A stretch of DNA of 64,000 nucleotides. Source: CATQHD01 sp965243165 (GTDB lineage: Bacteria > Actinomycetota > Acidimicrobiia > Spongiisociales > Spongiisociaceae). Shown piece after piece: positions 9,319-18,150 of this stretch. The notes under the pieces are model-generated. The model ran no database searches, was not told the origin of the DNA, and was given only the letters and a program-made list of their open reading frames with translations. Position numbers and translations under genes: made by a program. Positions within the stretch are counted from its first letter, which is position 1; the number at the start of each line of letters is the position of its first letter. Where the stretch lies: the NCBI GenBank assembly GCA_965243165.1, contig OZ251535.1, positions 2,232,001 to 2,296,000 of the forward strand. Reading direction: 5' to 3'.

Positions 9319-9426
9319 GTCCCTCTCCCGCCGGGGCGGACGAGCCCGGCGGCCCGCGCCCCGCATTGCCCGATCAACCCTTGATTCCTCACGAAGCCGG
9401 TCCGCCGCGCGGCCCGAACCGTACGA

Positions 9427-9609
9427 TCAGGATTGAAACACCGTGCGGCCGCGGTAGGTTCCGCACCCCTCCCTAGAGCAGACGCGGTGCGGCAGCTTCG
9501 GCGCCCCGCAGCTCTGACACGCCGAGGGGCGCACCGGCCGCATCTTCATCGCCTCCGCCTTGCGCCTCCGGGTGCGGGAACGCGACATCTTTCTCTTCGG
9601 CACTGCCAT
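9427..9609 (-). CDS. rpmF: Large ribosomal subunit protein bL32
   Basis: 60-residue ribosomal protein, MAVPKRKMSRSRTRRR N-terminus, with a zinc ribbon formed by CQSC and CSREGC. Presence of the four cysteines marks the zinc-binding (C+) form. The start codon ATG at 9609 has AAGGGG upstream. It lies between DUF177 and plsX as in many bacteria, but the usual tight DUF177-rpmF junction is opened here by a repeat R1 copy. Confidence 0.96.
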   Translation of the reverse strand: MAVPKRKMSRSRTRRRKAEAMKMRPVRPSACQSCGAPKLPHRVCSREGCGTYRGRTVFQS

Positions 9610-9928
9610 GGTTTACGCCCCTTGGTCGTTGTAGTTCTTGATTGCCGGATGACCGAACGATGTTAACCCCGATCGTTCATTGCCCTGCGGAGCGGACCGC
9701 CGTCCGCGCCGGTTCATCAGCCTGCAAGCCTGCACATCCCCGGACCCGAAGCGGCGGCTTTCACCGGTCGGTGAAGGCCCCCCATGTCCGATAAGCAAGT
9801 TATCTGCCTGTATCGCCCCAGGTCAGAAGGGATGCGGGCGCGTATTTTACCGCCCGCTCCCATTCTCGTGAATCATCGGGGTCAACCCCGGCCAGGAACG
9901 CGGCAGACGCAGCCCGCCCCGCCGCTTC
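9610..9928. other. DUF177-rpmF spacer with repeat R1
   Basis: About 320 bases without a gene. R1 copy b occupies 9741-9881. The remainder holds the rpmF leader. I see no tRNA or riboswitch-like fold here. Confidence 0.55.
9741..9881 (-). repeat. Dispersed repeat R1, copy b
   Basis: Reverse-orientation copy (141 bp): begins CGGACCCGAAGCGGCGGC, has the 16-bp palindrome TTCACCGGTCGGTGAA, and ends CTCTCGTGAATCATCGGGG-like (here ATTCTCGTGAATCATCGGGG). It is the most complete copy together with copy a and defines the element's ends. Confidence 0.8.
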
Positions 9929-10471
9929 TCACCCGCCGGCCGGCGGAGGTTCGAGCAGGCCCTCCAGCACCGAGAAGGGAGACCCCCCGGCGGGTTCGGA
10001 ATGCCCCCCGCAGGGTTCCGTGTTCAGGTCGCTCCCGCAGACCGGGCACAGCCCCCGGCAGGCCCGGGAGCACAGCGGCGCCAGAGGAACGGACAGGCTG
10101 AGCTCGTCGCGGAGGGCGTCGGCGAGGTCTATCTCCCCGTCGGGGGTGATGGGCAGCACCTCCCCGCCGCCCCCGCCCGGCGGCGCCTCCCCGCAGACCA
10201 GCAGCACCGGAGCGGAGGCCTCGAACCGCGCCGGCGCCAGGCACCGGTTGCACAGGAGCCGCATGGAAGCCGCCGCCTCGCCCCGCACCAGCACCCCGCC
10301 GGATATCTCTTCGATCCGCAGGCGCGCCGAGGCCGGACCGCACTCCTCCACCTGGTCGAGGCTCATCTCCAGCGAACCCGACAGGGTGACGGAACGCTGG
10401 GCCCCCGGACGGCCGATCAGATCGGAAACGCTGAGGAGAAAAGGGCGGAGGGGTTCGGGTTCCTTCGGCAT
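9929..10471 (-). CDS. DUF177 (YceD-like) metal-binding protein
   Basis: 180-residue conserved protein of the DUF177/YceD family, nearly always beside rpmF and linked to 23S rRNA accumulation in plants and bacteria (family knowledge). The characteristic C-R/N-R-C pair appears as LCNRCLAP (about residues 83-90). The C-terminal CRGLCPVCGSDLNTEPC is the family's second cysteine cluster. I start at ATG 10471 (MPKEPEPLRP); no Shine-Dalgarno sequence is evident, and the frame is open further upstream. Confidence 0.82.
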   Translation of the reverse strand: MPKEPEPLRPFLLSVSDLIGRPGAQRSVTLSGSLEMSLDQVEECGPASARLRIEEISGGVLVRGEAAASMRLLCNRCLAPARFEASAPVLLVCGEAPPGGGGGEVLPITPDGEIDLADALRDELSLSVPLAPLCSRACRGLCPVCGSDLNTEPCGGHSEPAGGSPFSVLEGLLEPPPAGG

Positions 10472-10569
10472 GGCTGGGCGCCGGGCTGCATTCGGCTCGG
10501 CGGCCAGGATAGCGCCGCCGGACGCGGCAAGAACACACCGGCCAGCGCGGCGGTCGGACCGGGCTCCCG

Positions 10570-12051
10570 TCAGCCGGCGGCGGCGCCGGCGGGTCCGCAC
10601 AGCGGCCGGAAACGCATTCCCCGCTCCGACAGGCCTTCGAGGATCGGCTCCAAGGCCCGAACGGTCCTGGAGCGGTCGCCCCCGCCGTCGTGGAGCATCA
10701 CGACCGAGCCGTCGTGCGCGCCCCGCAGCACCCGCCCGGCGATCTCCTCAGACGTGAAGCCCAACCAGTCGGCGCCGCTGACGTCCCACAGGATCACGTC
10801 CAAGCCGTGGGCGGCGGCCCATTCCCTGCCGGGGCCGTCTATGGCGCCGTAGGGGGGCCGCAGGCAGGCGGCGGCGCGCCCGCCCAGCACCTCCTGCGTG
10901 CGGACGATGGTGCGGTCGAAAGCCGCCCGGGACAGCTTGGTCAGGTTTTCGTGGTTCCAGGTGTGGTTGGCCAGCGTATGGCCTTCGTCGACGATCCGCT
11001 GCGTCAGCTCGGGAAAGTTCTGAACCATGCGGCCGACCACGAAGAAGGTGGCTTGGGCGCCGTATCGGCCGAGAAGATCGAGCACCTCGGGGGTGTGAAC
11101 GGGATGAGGGCCGTCGTCGAAGGTCAGGTACACCACCGGCGGGGCGGGCAGCACTTCCACCGTCAGCCGGTAATCGACGGTTTCCGCGGCGGTGGACACC
11201 ACGCTCACCCGCCAGACGCCGCCGGCGGGCAGCTCCCCCTCCACCGCCTGGAGAACCCCGCCCTCCGAGGGAACAGCCAGGTCGTTCTGCCGCACCTCGA
11301 TCCACACCCCGGAGGGCGCCTCCAGCCCGGCTCTGAGCACCTGCCCGGCCTCGGCTTCCACGAGGTAGCTGCGCCGATGGAAGGACTCGATGCGCCCCGC
11401 CGCCTCGGCCTCGGCGGCCTCCGGATCGAACTCGACCCGCAGGTCGGGATAGAAACCAGACGACCGGAGCACGAGGTCGGCGGCTTCTTCATACAACCGA
11501 ACGGCCGGGTCCACCCATGCAGCAGCCGCCTTCGGCGGATCCGGCGCGGCCGCCGCCTCAGCCGGGCCTTCTCGACCCGCCCCGTCTTCCGCATCCTCCG
11601 GTTCTTCAGGGCTTTCCCGATCGTCCTGGGCGGCCGGGGAAAGAGGTTCCTCCGCCCCGCCGGCCGGTTCCGAGGCGGCGGGCGCCGGATCGGATTCCTC
11701 GATCCGAACCGAGGCAGCTCCGGCGGCCTCCGAACCGGCGTCTTCATCCTCCGCCGGCCCGGTGCCCGGTCCGTCCGGGGAAGAGGCGGCGGTCGGCGAA
11801 GACCCGGCCGCCTCCGCAGCCGCATCCGGCCCGGCGTCAGGTGCAGCCGTATCGGATTCCTCGATCCGAACGGGGGCGTCATCGGCGGCCTCCGCCGGCG
11901 CGGCTGCGGGCGGGGCCGCCGCGGCAGGGGTCGGGGGCGGGGTTTCCGGCGGCGGCCCGTCAGACGAACAACCGGCCGCCGCGCAGGCCAGCAGCAAGGC
12001 GGCCAACGCGACGCCCGTCCTGCGCTGCCGCCTCACCGGAGGGTCGTTCAT
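10570..12051 (-). CDS. Polysaccharide deacetylase (NodB) lipoprotein
   Basis: Roughly 493-residue exported protein. A twin-Arg-like basic start and hydrophobic stretch end at ACAAAGC, a probable lipobox with Cys28 lipidated. An Ala/Glu/Pro/Ser low-complexity linker of about 150 residues contains two copies of VRIEESD. A small all-beta region (about residues 195-300) precedes the C-terminal NodB domain. That domain has the motif VYLTFDDGPHPVHTPEV (catalytic and metal Asp), the metal motif NHTWNH, RPPYGAID, and WDVSGADW, and ends with VMLHDGG. Expected activity is N- or O-deacetylation of cell-wall polysaccharide. The start is uncertain: an in-frame ATG lies at 12099. Confidence 0.82.
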   Translation of the reverse strand: MNDPPVRRQRRTGVALAALLLACAAAGCSSDGPPPETPPPTPAAAAPPAAAPAEAADDAPVRIEESDTAAPDAGPDAAAEAAGSSPTAASSPDGPGTGPAEDEDAGSEAAGAASVRIEESDPAPAASEPAGGAEEPLSPAAQDDRESPEEPEDAEDGAGREGPAEAAAAPDPPKAAAAWVDPAVRLYEEAADLVLRSSGFYPDLRVEFDPEAAEAEAAGRIESFHRRSYLVEAEAGQVLRAGLEAPSGVWIEVRQNDLAVPSEGGVLQAVEGELPAGGVWRVSVVSTAAETVDYRLTVEVLPAPPVVYLTFDDGPHPVHTPEVLDLLGRYGAQATFFVVGRMVQNFPELTQRIVDEGHTLANHTWNHENLTKLSRAAFDRTIVRTQEVLGGRAAACLRPPYGAIDGPGREWAAAHGLDVILWDVSGADWLGFTSEEIAGRVLRGAHDGSVVMLHDGGGDRSRTVRALEPILEGLSERGMRFRPLCGPAGAAAG

Positions 12052-12252
12052 CGGCGCCGATGCGAACCTGGGGGCCGGGTGCTTCGGAGGCGGCGTCATC
12101 GCGGGGTGGATGATACCGCCCGCTCCGGCCCCTCACCGTCTTGAAAGACGAGCGGATAGGCAAAGAAGATAGAAGTTGCAGCCGGTCAGCGGGTTGCCGC
12201 CAGGGGTTTCGCACCAGGCCAACGCACCCAAATCAGCCCAACAACCAGGGTG

Positions 12253-12333
12253 TTTTCACCGTTGTGACCCCAGGTCGGAAGGGATGCGGGTGCTCATTGC
12301 CTCTGCATGCCCCGCTCTCGTGAATCATCGGGG
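12253..12333 (-). repeat. Dispersed repeat R1, copy c (internally deleted)
   Basis: Keeps the left palindrome half TTCACCG, jumps directly to TGACCCCAGGTC, and ends CTCTCGTGAATCATCGGGG. About 50 bases of the middle are missing relative to copies b and d. Confidence 0.7.
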
Positions 12334-12615
12334 CTGAACTGAAACCCAAGACCGAAGCAGCACACCGTTTTTCGCGTTCTCCGCCCCCCGCCCCGGCTTC
12401 GCCGGGATCCCCGCCCCCGCCGCCGCCGAACCACCGTCCTCGAACGCCGAGGGCGCGCTGCGGCCCTCTGCGCCGAATCCGTCTCGGCACAGCCAGGTCG
12501 GCCGCCCCTCCCTTGGAACCCTCGGCTCCGGGAGGAGCGGCCTCTGTATGACCGCAGCATCCGGATCGGCTGCGGTTTCTGTACCGCCCCAAGGTATCAG
12601 GAGGGTGAGACACAA
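12334..12615 (-). repeat. Dispersed repeat R2, copy a
   Basis: About 280 bp that reappears inverted at 21487-21776. Shared segments include CGTTTTTCGCGTTCTCCGCC, GGATCCCCGCCCCCGCCGCC, the stretch around CACAGCCAGGTCGGCCGCC, TATGACCGCAGCATCCGG and a GGTATCAGG-GTG end. It has no convincing ORF. A MITE or decayed insertion element is possible. Confidence 0.75.
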
Positions 12616-12620
12616 GTTCA

Positions 12621-12757
12621 AGACCCTGGAGCGGCGGCCTTCACCGGTTGGTGAACGCCCATAACTGTTCAGAAGGTCATTCCTGTCTTGCCCCAGGTCA
12701 GAGGGATGCGGCGAGATTCCATCTGCCCGCCCCTACTCTCGTGAATGATCAGGGTCA
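12621..12757 (-). repeat. Dispersed repeat R1, copy d
   Basis: Near full-length, with the perfect palindrome TTCACCGGTTGGTGAA at the left end and TCTCGTGAATGATCAGGGTCA at the right. It ends ten bases before the stop codon of the quinone oxidoreductase gene. Confidence 0.78.
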
Positions 12758-12765
12758 GGCGGCCC

Positions 12766-13731
12766 CTACGGGACGATCAGCACCTTGCCGGTGGTCTTCC
12801 GGCCCTCCAGCGCCCGGTGCGCCTCTGCAGCCTCCTCCAAGGGGAAGCGGGCGCCGATCCGCACCTCCAAGCCGTCCCTCATCCAGTCGAAGACCTGTTC
12901 TGCCCTGCCCAGCAGCTCGGCCCTGTCGGCTGCATGGTCGAACAGGGTGGGCCGGGTGAAGAAAAGCGACCCATTTGAGCTCAGCGTCAGGGGGTCGATG
13001 GGGTCGACCGCGCCCGAGGCGTTGCCGAACGCGGCCATCGTGCCCCGCGGCCGCAACAGGCCGAACCCGGCGGGCACGGTCGCCTTCCCCACCCCGTCGT
13101 AGATGACGTCGAGGGGCCGCTCGCCCCCGATCTCCCGCACCCGCTCGGCGAAGTCCTCCCGCGTGTAGACGATCACGTGATCGGCTCCGGCGGCGCGGGC
13201 CAGCTCGGCTTTGGCCTCGGTTCCGACGGTGGTGTAGACGGTCGCGCCCAGCCGTTTGGCCATCTGGATCAGCAGCAGCCCCACCCCGCCCGCTCCGGCG
13301 TGGATCAGGCAGGCCGACCCCTCTTCCAGGGGGTAGGTGGACGCAGCCAGATAGTGGGCGGTGAGACCCTGCAGCATGACCGCCGCCGCCTGGTCCAAAG
13401 AAATGTCATCAGGCACCGGCACCAACCGGTCGACCGGCGCCGCCGCCTTCTCCGCATACGCCCCCATGACCGTGCAGAAGGCCACCCGGTCCCCCTCCGC
13501 TGCTTCGGTCACCCCCGGGCCCACCGCCGCCACCCTTCCGGCCGCCTCGATGCCCAGGGTGAACGGCAGTTCCACCGGGTAGAGGCCGCTGCGGTGGTAG
13601 GTGTCGATGAAGTTCAAGCCGGCCGCCGCCGCCTCGACCACCGCCTCCCCCGGCCCCGGCGCCGGCTCGGGGGCCTGCTCGACCTCCAGCACCTCCGGGC
13701 CGCCCAAACGGCGGATCACGATTGCACGCAT
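12766..13731 (-). CDS. NADPH:quinone oxidoreductase (zinc-independent MDR family)
   Basis: 321-residue medium-chain dehydrogenase/reductase of the quinone reductase (QOR) subfamily. N-terminal MRAIVIRRLGGPEVLEVEQ is the typical QOR opening. LNFIDTYHRSGLYP is the substrate-side motif in place of zinc ligands. The Rossmann segment HAGAGGVGLLLIQMAKRLGA gives the NADPH-binding GxGxxG-type loop. The ATG at 13731 is preceded by GAGGAGG at ideal spacing. It interrupts the otherwise conserved cluster between the SepIVA-like gene and DUF177, so it was probably added later. Confidence 0.88.
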   Translation of the reverse strand: MRAIVIRRLGGPEVLEVEQAPEPAPGPGEAVVEAAAAGLNFIDTYHRSGLYPVELPFTLGIEAAGRVAAVGPGVTEAAEGDRVAFCTVMGAYAEKAAAPVDRLVPVPDDISLDQAAAVMLQGLTAHYLAASTYPLEEGSACLIHAGAGGVGLLLIQMAKRLGATVYTTVGTEAKAELARAAGADHVIVYTREDFAERVREIGGERPLDVIYDGVGKATVPAGFGLLRPRGTMAAFGNASGAVDPIDPLTLSSNGSLFFTRPTLFDHAADRAELLGRAEQVFDWMRDGLEVRIGARFPLEEAAEAHRALEGRKTTGKVLIVP

Positions 13732-13892
13732 CGGTTTGCCTCCTCGGTCAGTCACTCGATCAGAACGGTAGCCGCAGCGTGGTGACGGGGGTGGCGGAGG
13801 AGGGCGGTGCGGAGTCGGTGCGGGTGGTGGCGACGGCTTCGGCGGCGGTGAATGTGACGGCGGGAACCTTCGGCCTTCGCGGGCGGCCGGGG

Positions 13893-14420
13893 TCAGCGGC
13901 CGGTGTCTCTGGTCTGGTGGAGCTCGGTGCGCATCACGCGGATCTGTTCCAGCACCCTCACCAGCAGGGCCTCCAGCCGCTCCAGGCGGTCCTCGGCGTA
14001 GTCTTCGGCCTCCAGCCGAATCTGGTGGGCGTGGTCCTCGGAGCGGCGCACCAGGACGTTGGCCTGCTCGGTGGCTTCTTCGATGATGTTGGTCTCGGAG
14101 ACCAGCTGCTCGGCTTTCTTGCGCGCCTTGGCCACCATCCCGCGGACCCGCTCGTTGGTCCGGGCCACGAACGTGTCACGTTCCCTCACCATCCACCGGG
14201 CGGCCCTCATCTCCTCGGGCAGGCGCTCGTACAGCATTTCGAGGGTCTGCAGCATCTGTTCCCGGTCGATTATCACCTTGCCGGAAGCCGGGATGGCCTT
14301 GGCCTCGGAGACGGCCAGCATCAGTTCGGACACCAGGTCCTGCATCTCGCCGATCTGGCGGACGCCGGGGGGCGGCGCCCCCGAATAGACCTGCTGCTCC
14401 GTTGCCGGTTCACCGTTCAT
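13893..14420 (-). CDS. DivIVA/SepIVA-like coiled-coil protein
   Basis: 175-residue largely helical protein. A Pro-rich N-terminus leads into long coiled coils (about residues 30-175) with heptads such as ARKKAEQLVSETNIIEEA and EDYAEDRLERLEALLVRVLEQ. In mycobacteria the gene beside DUF177 and rnc encodes SepIVA, a DivIVA-family septation protein. Position and architecture match, but the assignment to that family is inference. ATG 14420 overlaps the frame-corrected coaD stop as ATGA, which fixes the start. A GTG nine bases upstream is the alternative. Confidence 0.72.
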   Translation of the reverse strand: MNGEPATEQQVYSGAPPPGVRQIGEMQDLVSELMLAVSEAKAIPASGKVIIDREQMLQTLEMLYERLPEEMRAARWMVRERDTFVARTNERVRGMVAKARKKAEQLVSETNIIEEATEQANVLVRRSEDHAHQIRLEAEDYAEDRLERLEALLVRVLEQIRVMRTELHQTRDTGR

Positions 14421-14892
14421 TGGGACCACCGTTCCTTCATCGAGCGGGCAACCTCCCCGGGAACCAGGCCTTCCACCGAACCCCCCAGCCGCCCCACCTC
14501 CTTCACCAGGAAGAAGACAGGTAGGCGTATTCGGGGCTGGTGGGGATGAACACGGTGTCGATGCCGGAGAGGTTGTGGTTCATCTGGGCCATCTGCAGCT
14601 CGTAGTCGAAGTCCGACACGGCCCGCAGGCCCTTGACGATCACATCGGCCCGGCGCGCCCGGGCGAAATCGACCAGCAGGCCGTCGAAGGAGGCCACCTC
14701 GACTTTGGGCGCTCCTTCGAACAAGGTCTCGAGCATGGCCGTCCGCTCCTCCGAGGTGAACATGGGCGTCTTGGAGAGGTTGCGGATGACCGCCACCACC
14801 ACCCGGTCGAACAGCGACGCGCTCCGCCTGATCACGTCCATGTGCCCGTTGGTGGGCGGATCGAAACTCCCGGGGCAGACCGCCGCCGCCAA
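14417..14892 (-). CDS. coaD: Phosphopantetheine adenylyltransferase, frameshifted near the 3' end
   Basis: CoaD makes dephospho-CoA from 4'-phosphopantetheine and ATP. The nucleotidyltransferase motif AVCPGSFDPPTNGHMDVI is followed by KGLRAVSDFDYELQMAQMN and FIPTSPEYAYLSSS. In frame it then stops (TGG TGA, 14503). The expected ending (LVKEVGRLGGSVEGLVPGEVA) lies in the -1 frame and runs to a TGA at 14417 that overlaps the next ATG. One base is missing in 14508-14517 (CTTCTTCC on the coding strand). As CoaD is normally essential, a sequencing or assembly indel is the simplest reading. The TTG start at 14892 has AGGAGAG upstream. Confidence 0.85.
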
Positions 14893-14936
14893 CCTCTCTC
14901 CTCGCTGTTGGTCCAATGCTCCTCGGCGGGGCGCCC

Positions 14937-15497
14937 TCAACCGGGCGCCGCAACCCGCTCGTAACGCCAGATTCGGGCCGCCCCGTAAGCGTACTCCCCT
15001 TCGGGCGCAAAACCTGACATCTCCGGCCGGGGCGCATCCGCCCGCCGGTGGACCAACGCCGCCCCCCCGGTCCGCAGCAGCGGCGCCAGCCCCTCCAGCA
15101 CGGCCTCGACCGAGGCGCCCGGCGCCTCGTAGGGCGGGTCCACGAAGGCCAGGTCGTAGATCCCCCGGAGGCCGCGGGCGGTCTGTCCGGCCAGGAAACG
15201 GGCGGCGCCCCCCGCCTCCGCCCTCCCGCCCAGGCCCGCCGCCTCCAGGTTGCGGCGCAGCGCCGCGAGGGCCCGGCGGTCTTTTTCCACGAAGACGGCC
15301 GAGGCCGCGCCCCGGCTGAGGGCTTCCAGGCCGAGCGATCCGGTGCCGGCGTAGAGGTCGATCACGTCGGCGCCGGGAAGGCGGGGGGCGAGGGACGAGA
15401 AGATGCCTTCCCGGGCCCGGTCGGTCATGGGCCGGGTCGACAGGCCGGGCGGCGCTTCCAGGCGCCTTCCCTTGGCCGCCCCGGCGATTATCCGCAC
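14937..15497 (-). CDS. rsmD: 16S rRNA (guanine(966)-N2)-methyltransferase
   Basis: 186-residue SAM-dependent methyltransferase acting on 16S rRNA in the 30S subunit. MRIIAGAAKGRRLEAP is the family's N-terminus. TRPMTDRAREGIFSSL, motif I VIDLYAGTGSLGLEALSRGA and the catalytic DPPYEAPG (family motif NPPY/DPPY) follow. The start is GTG at 15497. It lies between recG and coaD, the classical recG-rsmD-coaD order. Confidence 0.94.
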   Translation of the reverse strand: MRIIAGAAKGRRLEAPPGLSTRPMTDRAREGIFSSLAPRLPGADVIDLYAGTGSLGLEALSRGAASAVFVEKDRRALAALRRNLEAAGLGGRAEAGGAARFLAGQTARGLRGIYDLAFVDPPYEAPGASVEAVLEGLAPLLRTGGAALVHRRADAPRPEMSGFAPEGEYAYGAARIWRYERVAAPG

Positions 15498-15513
15498 CGG
15501 CGCACCGCGGGCG

Positions 15514-17781
15514 TCAGGACTTGAACAGCCACTCGGCCTCGACCCCCAGCAAAGCTCGGACTTCAGCTTTTACTTCAGGGTGAAGTTCCAGTTTAGGGTC
15601 GCGCTCCACCAGGTCGAAGGCCTCCCGGCGGGCGGCGGCCAGCTCCTTCCGGTGGCGGAGGATGTCGGCGATGCGCAGATCCGAGAACCCGGACTGCCGG
15701 GCGCCGAACACCGTCCCGTGGCCCCGGATGCGGAGGTCTTCCTCGGCCAGGCGGAAGCCGTCGGAGATGTCGACCATGGCCGCGATCCGCTCCGCCCCGT
15801 CCTCGGTGGAGGGGTCGGCCAGCAGCACGCACTGGGCGGGGTGGCGCCCCCTTCCCACCCGCCCCCGGAGCTGATGCAGCTGGCTGAGGCCGAAACGGTC
15901 GGCGTCGCGGATGACCATGACGGTGGCGTTGGGCACGTCGATGCCCACCTCGATGACGGTGGTGGCCACCAGGACGTCGAGCTCGGCGGCGCGGAAGGCC
16001 CGCATCACCTCTTCCTTGAGTGCGGACCGCATCCGGCCGTGCAGCAGGCCGACGCGCAGGTCGGGGAAGACCCCGGTGAGCCGCTCGTGCTCGGCGACGG
16101 CGGCGGCCGCCTCCGCCGCCCGCTCGGAGCCCTCCACCAGGGGGCAGACCACGAAGGCCTGCCGGCCCTTCTCCACCTCCCGGCGGACGGCCCTCTGAAC
16201 CCGGTCCAGGCCGGCGGCGTCCTTGGAGGCCGCCCAGGTCTCGACCGGACGGCGGCCGCGGGGCATCTCGTCCAGCTCGGACACGTCGAGGTCGCCGTAG
16301 AGGGTCATCGAGAGGGTCCTGGGGATGGGGGTGGCGGTCATGATCAGCAGGTCGGGGTCGAACCCCTCGGCCTTCTCCTTCAGCTCGACCCGCTGGTGGA
16401 CTCCGAAGCGGTGCTGCTCGTCGACCACCGCCGCCCCCAGGCGGGCGAAGCGCACCCCCTCCTGGATCAGGGCGTGGGTGCCGATCACGACGTCGATCCC
16501 CCCGCCCGCGATCATGTCCAGCACCTCCCCCCGGCCCGCCCCTCCCCGGCGGCGGAAGGTCACGTCGGACCGCTCGCCGGTCAGCAGGGCGGTCCGCACC
16601 TCGGAAGGCGGCGGGCGCCCGGAGCCCTGGGCGCCGACCCGCCCCCGGCCGCCCTCGTCCGGCATCGGAAGCTCCCCTTCGAGGGCGGGCGCCATCCCGG
16701 CGGAGGACAGCAGCCCGGAGACGCCTTCGTAGTGCTGCTCGGCCAGCACCTCGGTGGGGGCCATGACCGCCGCCTGGAACCCCCCCTGCACCCCGGTCAG
16801 GGCGGCCGCCACCGCCACCACCGTCTTGCCGGAGCCCACCTCCCCCTGCAGCAGGCGGTGCATGGGGCGGGGCGAGGCCATGTCGCGGCGGATCTCGCCG
16901 ATCACCCGGCTCTGCGCCCCGGTGAGGCGGAACGGGAGGGCGGAGACGAACTGCTCGACCAGCCCCGGCCCCCCCTCTTCGGGTTCCAGGCGGTGGGCGA
17001 TCCCCTGCGAGGCGGCCGTCCTGCGCTGCTTGGTCATGGCCAGCGCCACCTCCAACCGGAAGAACTCGTCGAACACCAGCCGGCGGCGGGCGGGGGCGAC
17101 TTCGGCCATGCTCCCGGGAAAATGGACGGCGGCGAAGGCCCGGTCGCGGTCGATCAGCTCGTTCCGTCTGCGCAGGCCGGCGGGCAGCGGGTCGGTGATC
17201 GGGCGGGACCGCTTCAGGGCGTTGTGGACCCCCAGGCGCAGGAACGAGGGCCCGACCTGCCCCACCGCCGGATGAACGGGCACCACCCGGCCCACCGCCA
17301 GGCTCTCGCCCCCCGAGTCGAGGATGTATACGGCGGGCGACATGATCTGGAGGCGGCCCCGCCAGCGCTCGATCTTCCCCGAAAACGCCGCCTCCGCCGC
17401 CCGGTCGAGGCGGCGGGCCTGGTATTCCTGGTTGAACCAGACGGCGTGCAGGCGGCCGGTGCCGTCGCTGATCACCGCCTCCACGATGACCAGCCCCCGC
17501 CGGGGCCGCCGCACCGACACCCTGTCCACCCGCCCGATCACGGTCGCCTCGGCGCCTTCCTCCGCCTCCGCCAGGGTCATCCGCCGCGACCGGTCGATGT
17601 ACCGGCGGGGGACATGCAGCAGCACATCGGTGACCGAACGTATGCCCTTCTGCCGAAGCGCCTTGGCGCGCCCGCCCCCCAGATGCTTGACCCGCTCCAC
17701 CCCGACCCCGTTCAGATAGGCCAGGCTCCGCCCCGGCCCCCCCGCCTGCGCCCGCCCGGGCGCGCTCCTGCCCGCTTGCAT
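15514..17781 (-). CDS. recG: ATP-dependent DNA helicase RecG
   Basis: 755-residue branched-DNA helicase for replication-fork regression and recombination. The N-terminal wedge (OB) domain lies around residues 60-160. Helicase motifs follow: I GEVGSGKTVVAVA, Ia APTEVLAEQHY, II DEQHRFG, III TATPIPRTLSMTLYGD, then IV-VI including TTVIEVGIDVPNATVMV and QLRGRVGRG. A TRG-type C-terminus ends in FDLVERDP. The ATG at 17781 is preceded by GAGGGG. The frame is open upstream, but those residues read through the promoter of the divergent cold-shock gene. Confidence 0.96.
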   Translation of the reverse strand: MQAGRSAPGRAQAGGPGRSLAYLNGVGVERVKHLGGGRAKALRQKGIRSVTDVLLHVPRRYIDRSRRMTLAEAEEGAEATVIGRVDRVSVRRPRRGLVIVEAVISDGTGRLHAVWFNQEYQARRLDRAAEAAFSGKIERWRGRLQIMSPAVYILDSGGESLAVGRVVPVHPAVGQVGPSFLRLGVHNALKRSRPITDPLPAGLRRRNELIDRDRAFAAVHFPGSMAEVAPARRRLVFDEFFRLEVALAMTKQRRTAASQGIAHRLEPEEGGPGLVEQFVSALPFRLTGAQSRVIGEIRRDMASPRPMHRLLQGEVGSGKTVVAVAAALTGVQGGFQAAVMAPTEVLAEQHYEGVSGLLSSAGMAPALEGELPMPDEGGRGRVGAQGSGRPPPSEVRTALLTGERSDVTFRRRGGAGRGEVLDMIAGGGIDVVIGTHALIQEGVRFARLGAAVVDEQHRFGVHQRVELKEKAEGFDPDLLIMTATPIPRTLSMTLYGDLDVSELDEMPRGRRPVETWAASKDAAGLDRVQRAVRREVEKGRQAFVVCPLVEGSERAAEAAAAVAEHERLTGVFPDLRVGLLHGRMRSALKEEVMRAFRAAELDVLVATTVIEVGIDVPNATVMVIRDADRFGLSQLHQLRGRVGRGRHPAQCVLLADPSTEDGAERIAAMVDISDGFRLAEEDLRIRGHGTVFGARQSGFSDLRIADILRHRKELAAARREAFDLVERDPKLELHPEVKAEVRALLGVEAEWLFKS

Positions 17782-17853
17782 GCCCCTCAGGATAGAAACC
17801 TCCGCCAGCTGCAGCGCCCCCGCCCGGCGGACGGGCCGAAGAGCGGCGGCGGG

Positions 17854-17859
17854 TAGGAT
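17854..17859 (+). promoter_or_regulatory. -10 element TAGGAT for a leaderless transcript
   Basis: TAGGAT ends six bases before the ATG at 17866, which would place transcription start at or beside the start codon. No Shine-Dalgarno sequence is present. Leaderless mRNAs are frequent in actinobacteria. Confidence 0.45.
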
Positions 17860-17865
17860 GGGGGC

Positions 17866-18078
17866 ATGCAAGGAGTTGTCAAGGCCTACGATCCGAACAC
17901 CGGGGCGGGGGTGGTGGTGCTCGATCAGGACCGGAGCGAGGTGTACCTGCGGGCGGGGTCGCTGGCGGGCAGCGTGTTCCGCCTGCTCCGGCAGGGGCAG
18001 CGGATCGTGTTCGAGGTCGAGGAAGACGGGGGGCGGCGGTTCGCCCATTCGGTGCGGATGGGCTCCGACGGCAGATGA
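17866..18078 (+). CDS. Cold-shock-domain-like small protein
   Basis: 70-residue protein. MQGVVKAYDPNTGAGVVVLDQ matches the first beta strands of a cold-shock domain (usual form: G-x-V-K-x-[FY]-x-x-x-x-G-[FY]-G-F-I). The RNP aromatic residues are replaced by Ala/Val, so classic nucleic-acid stacking may be weakened. A second conserved stretch, QGQRIVFEVEEDG, fits the C-terminal strands of the fold. It is divergent from recG with about 85 bases between starts. Role as an RNA-binding or regulatory small protein is inference. Confidence 0.72.
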   Translation: MQGVVKAYDPNTGAGVVVLDQDRSEVYLRAGSLAGSVFRLLRQGQRIVFEVEEDGGRRFAHSVRMGSDGR

Positions 18079-18108
18079 GGCCCCCCTCCCCCGCCGCCGC
18101 GCAATCTG

Positions 18109-18114
18109 TATAGT
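18109..18114 (+). promoter_or_regulatory. -10 element TATAGT upstream of the Lrp-type domain gene
   Basis: TATAGT lies 37 bases before the GTG start at 18151, followed by a good Shine-Dalgarno sequence (GGGAGAGGAG). No clear -35 is visible in the GC-rich upstream. Confidence 0.4.
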
Positions 18115-18150
18115 TCACGGGGTCAGACCAGAGGACGGGAGAGGAGCACC

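Larger units (their letters stand above)
12052..12765. other. Gene-free interval packed with repeats
   Basis: About 700 bases between the deacetylase and the quinone oxidoreductase. It contains a partial R1 copy (12253-12333), an abutting R2 copy (12334-12615) and a full R1 copy (12621-12757). I see no gene; small frames in it are not conserved with the second R2 copy. Confidence 0.6.

Noticed and set aside
15403..17856. Long plus-strand frame opposite recG
   Set aside because: Pro/Gly/His-rich shadow with no family features; recG motifs are complete on the minus strand.
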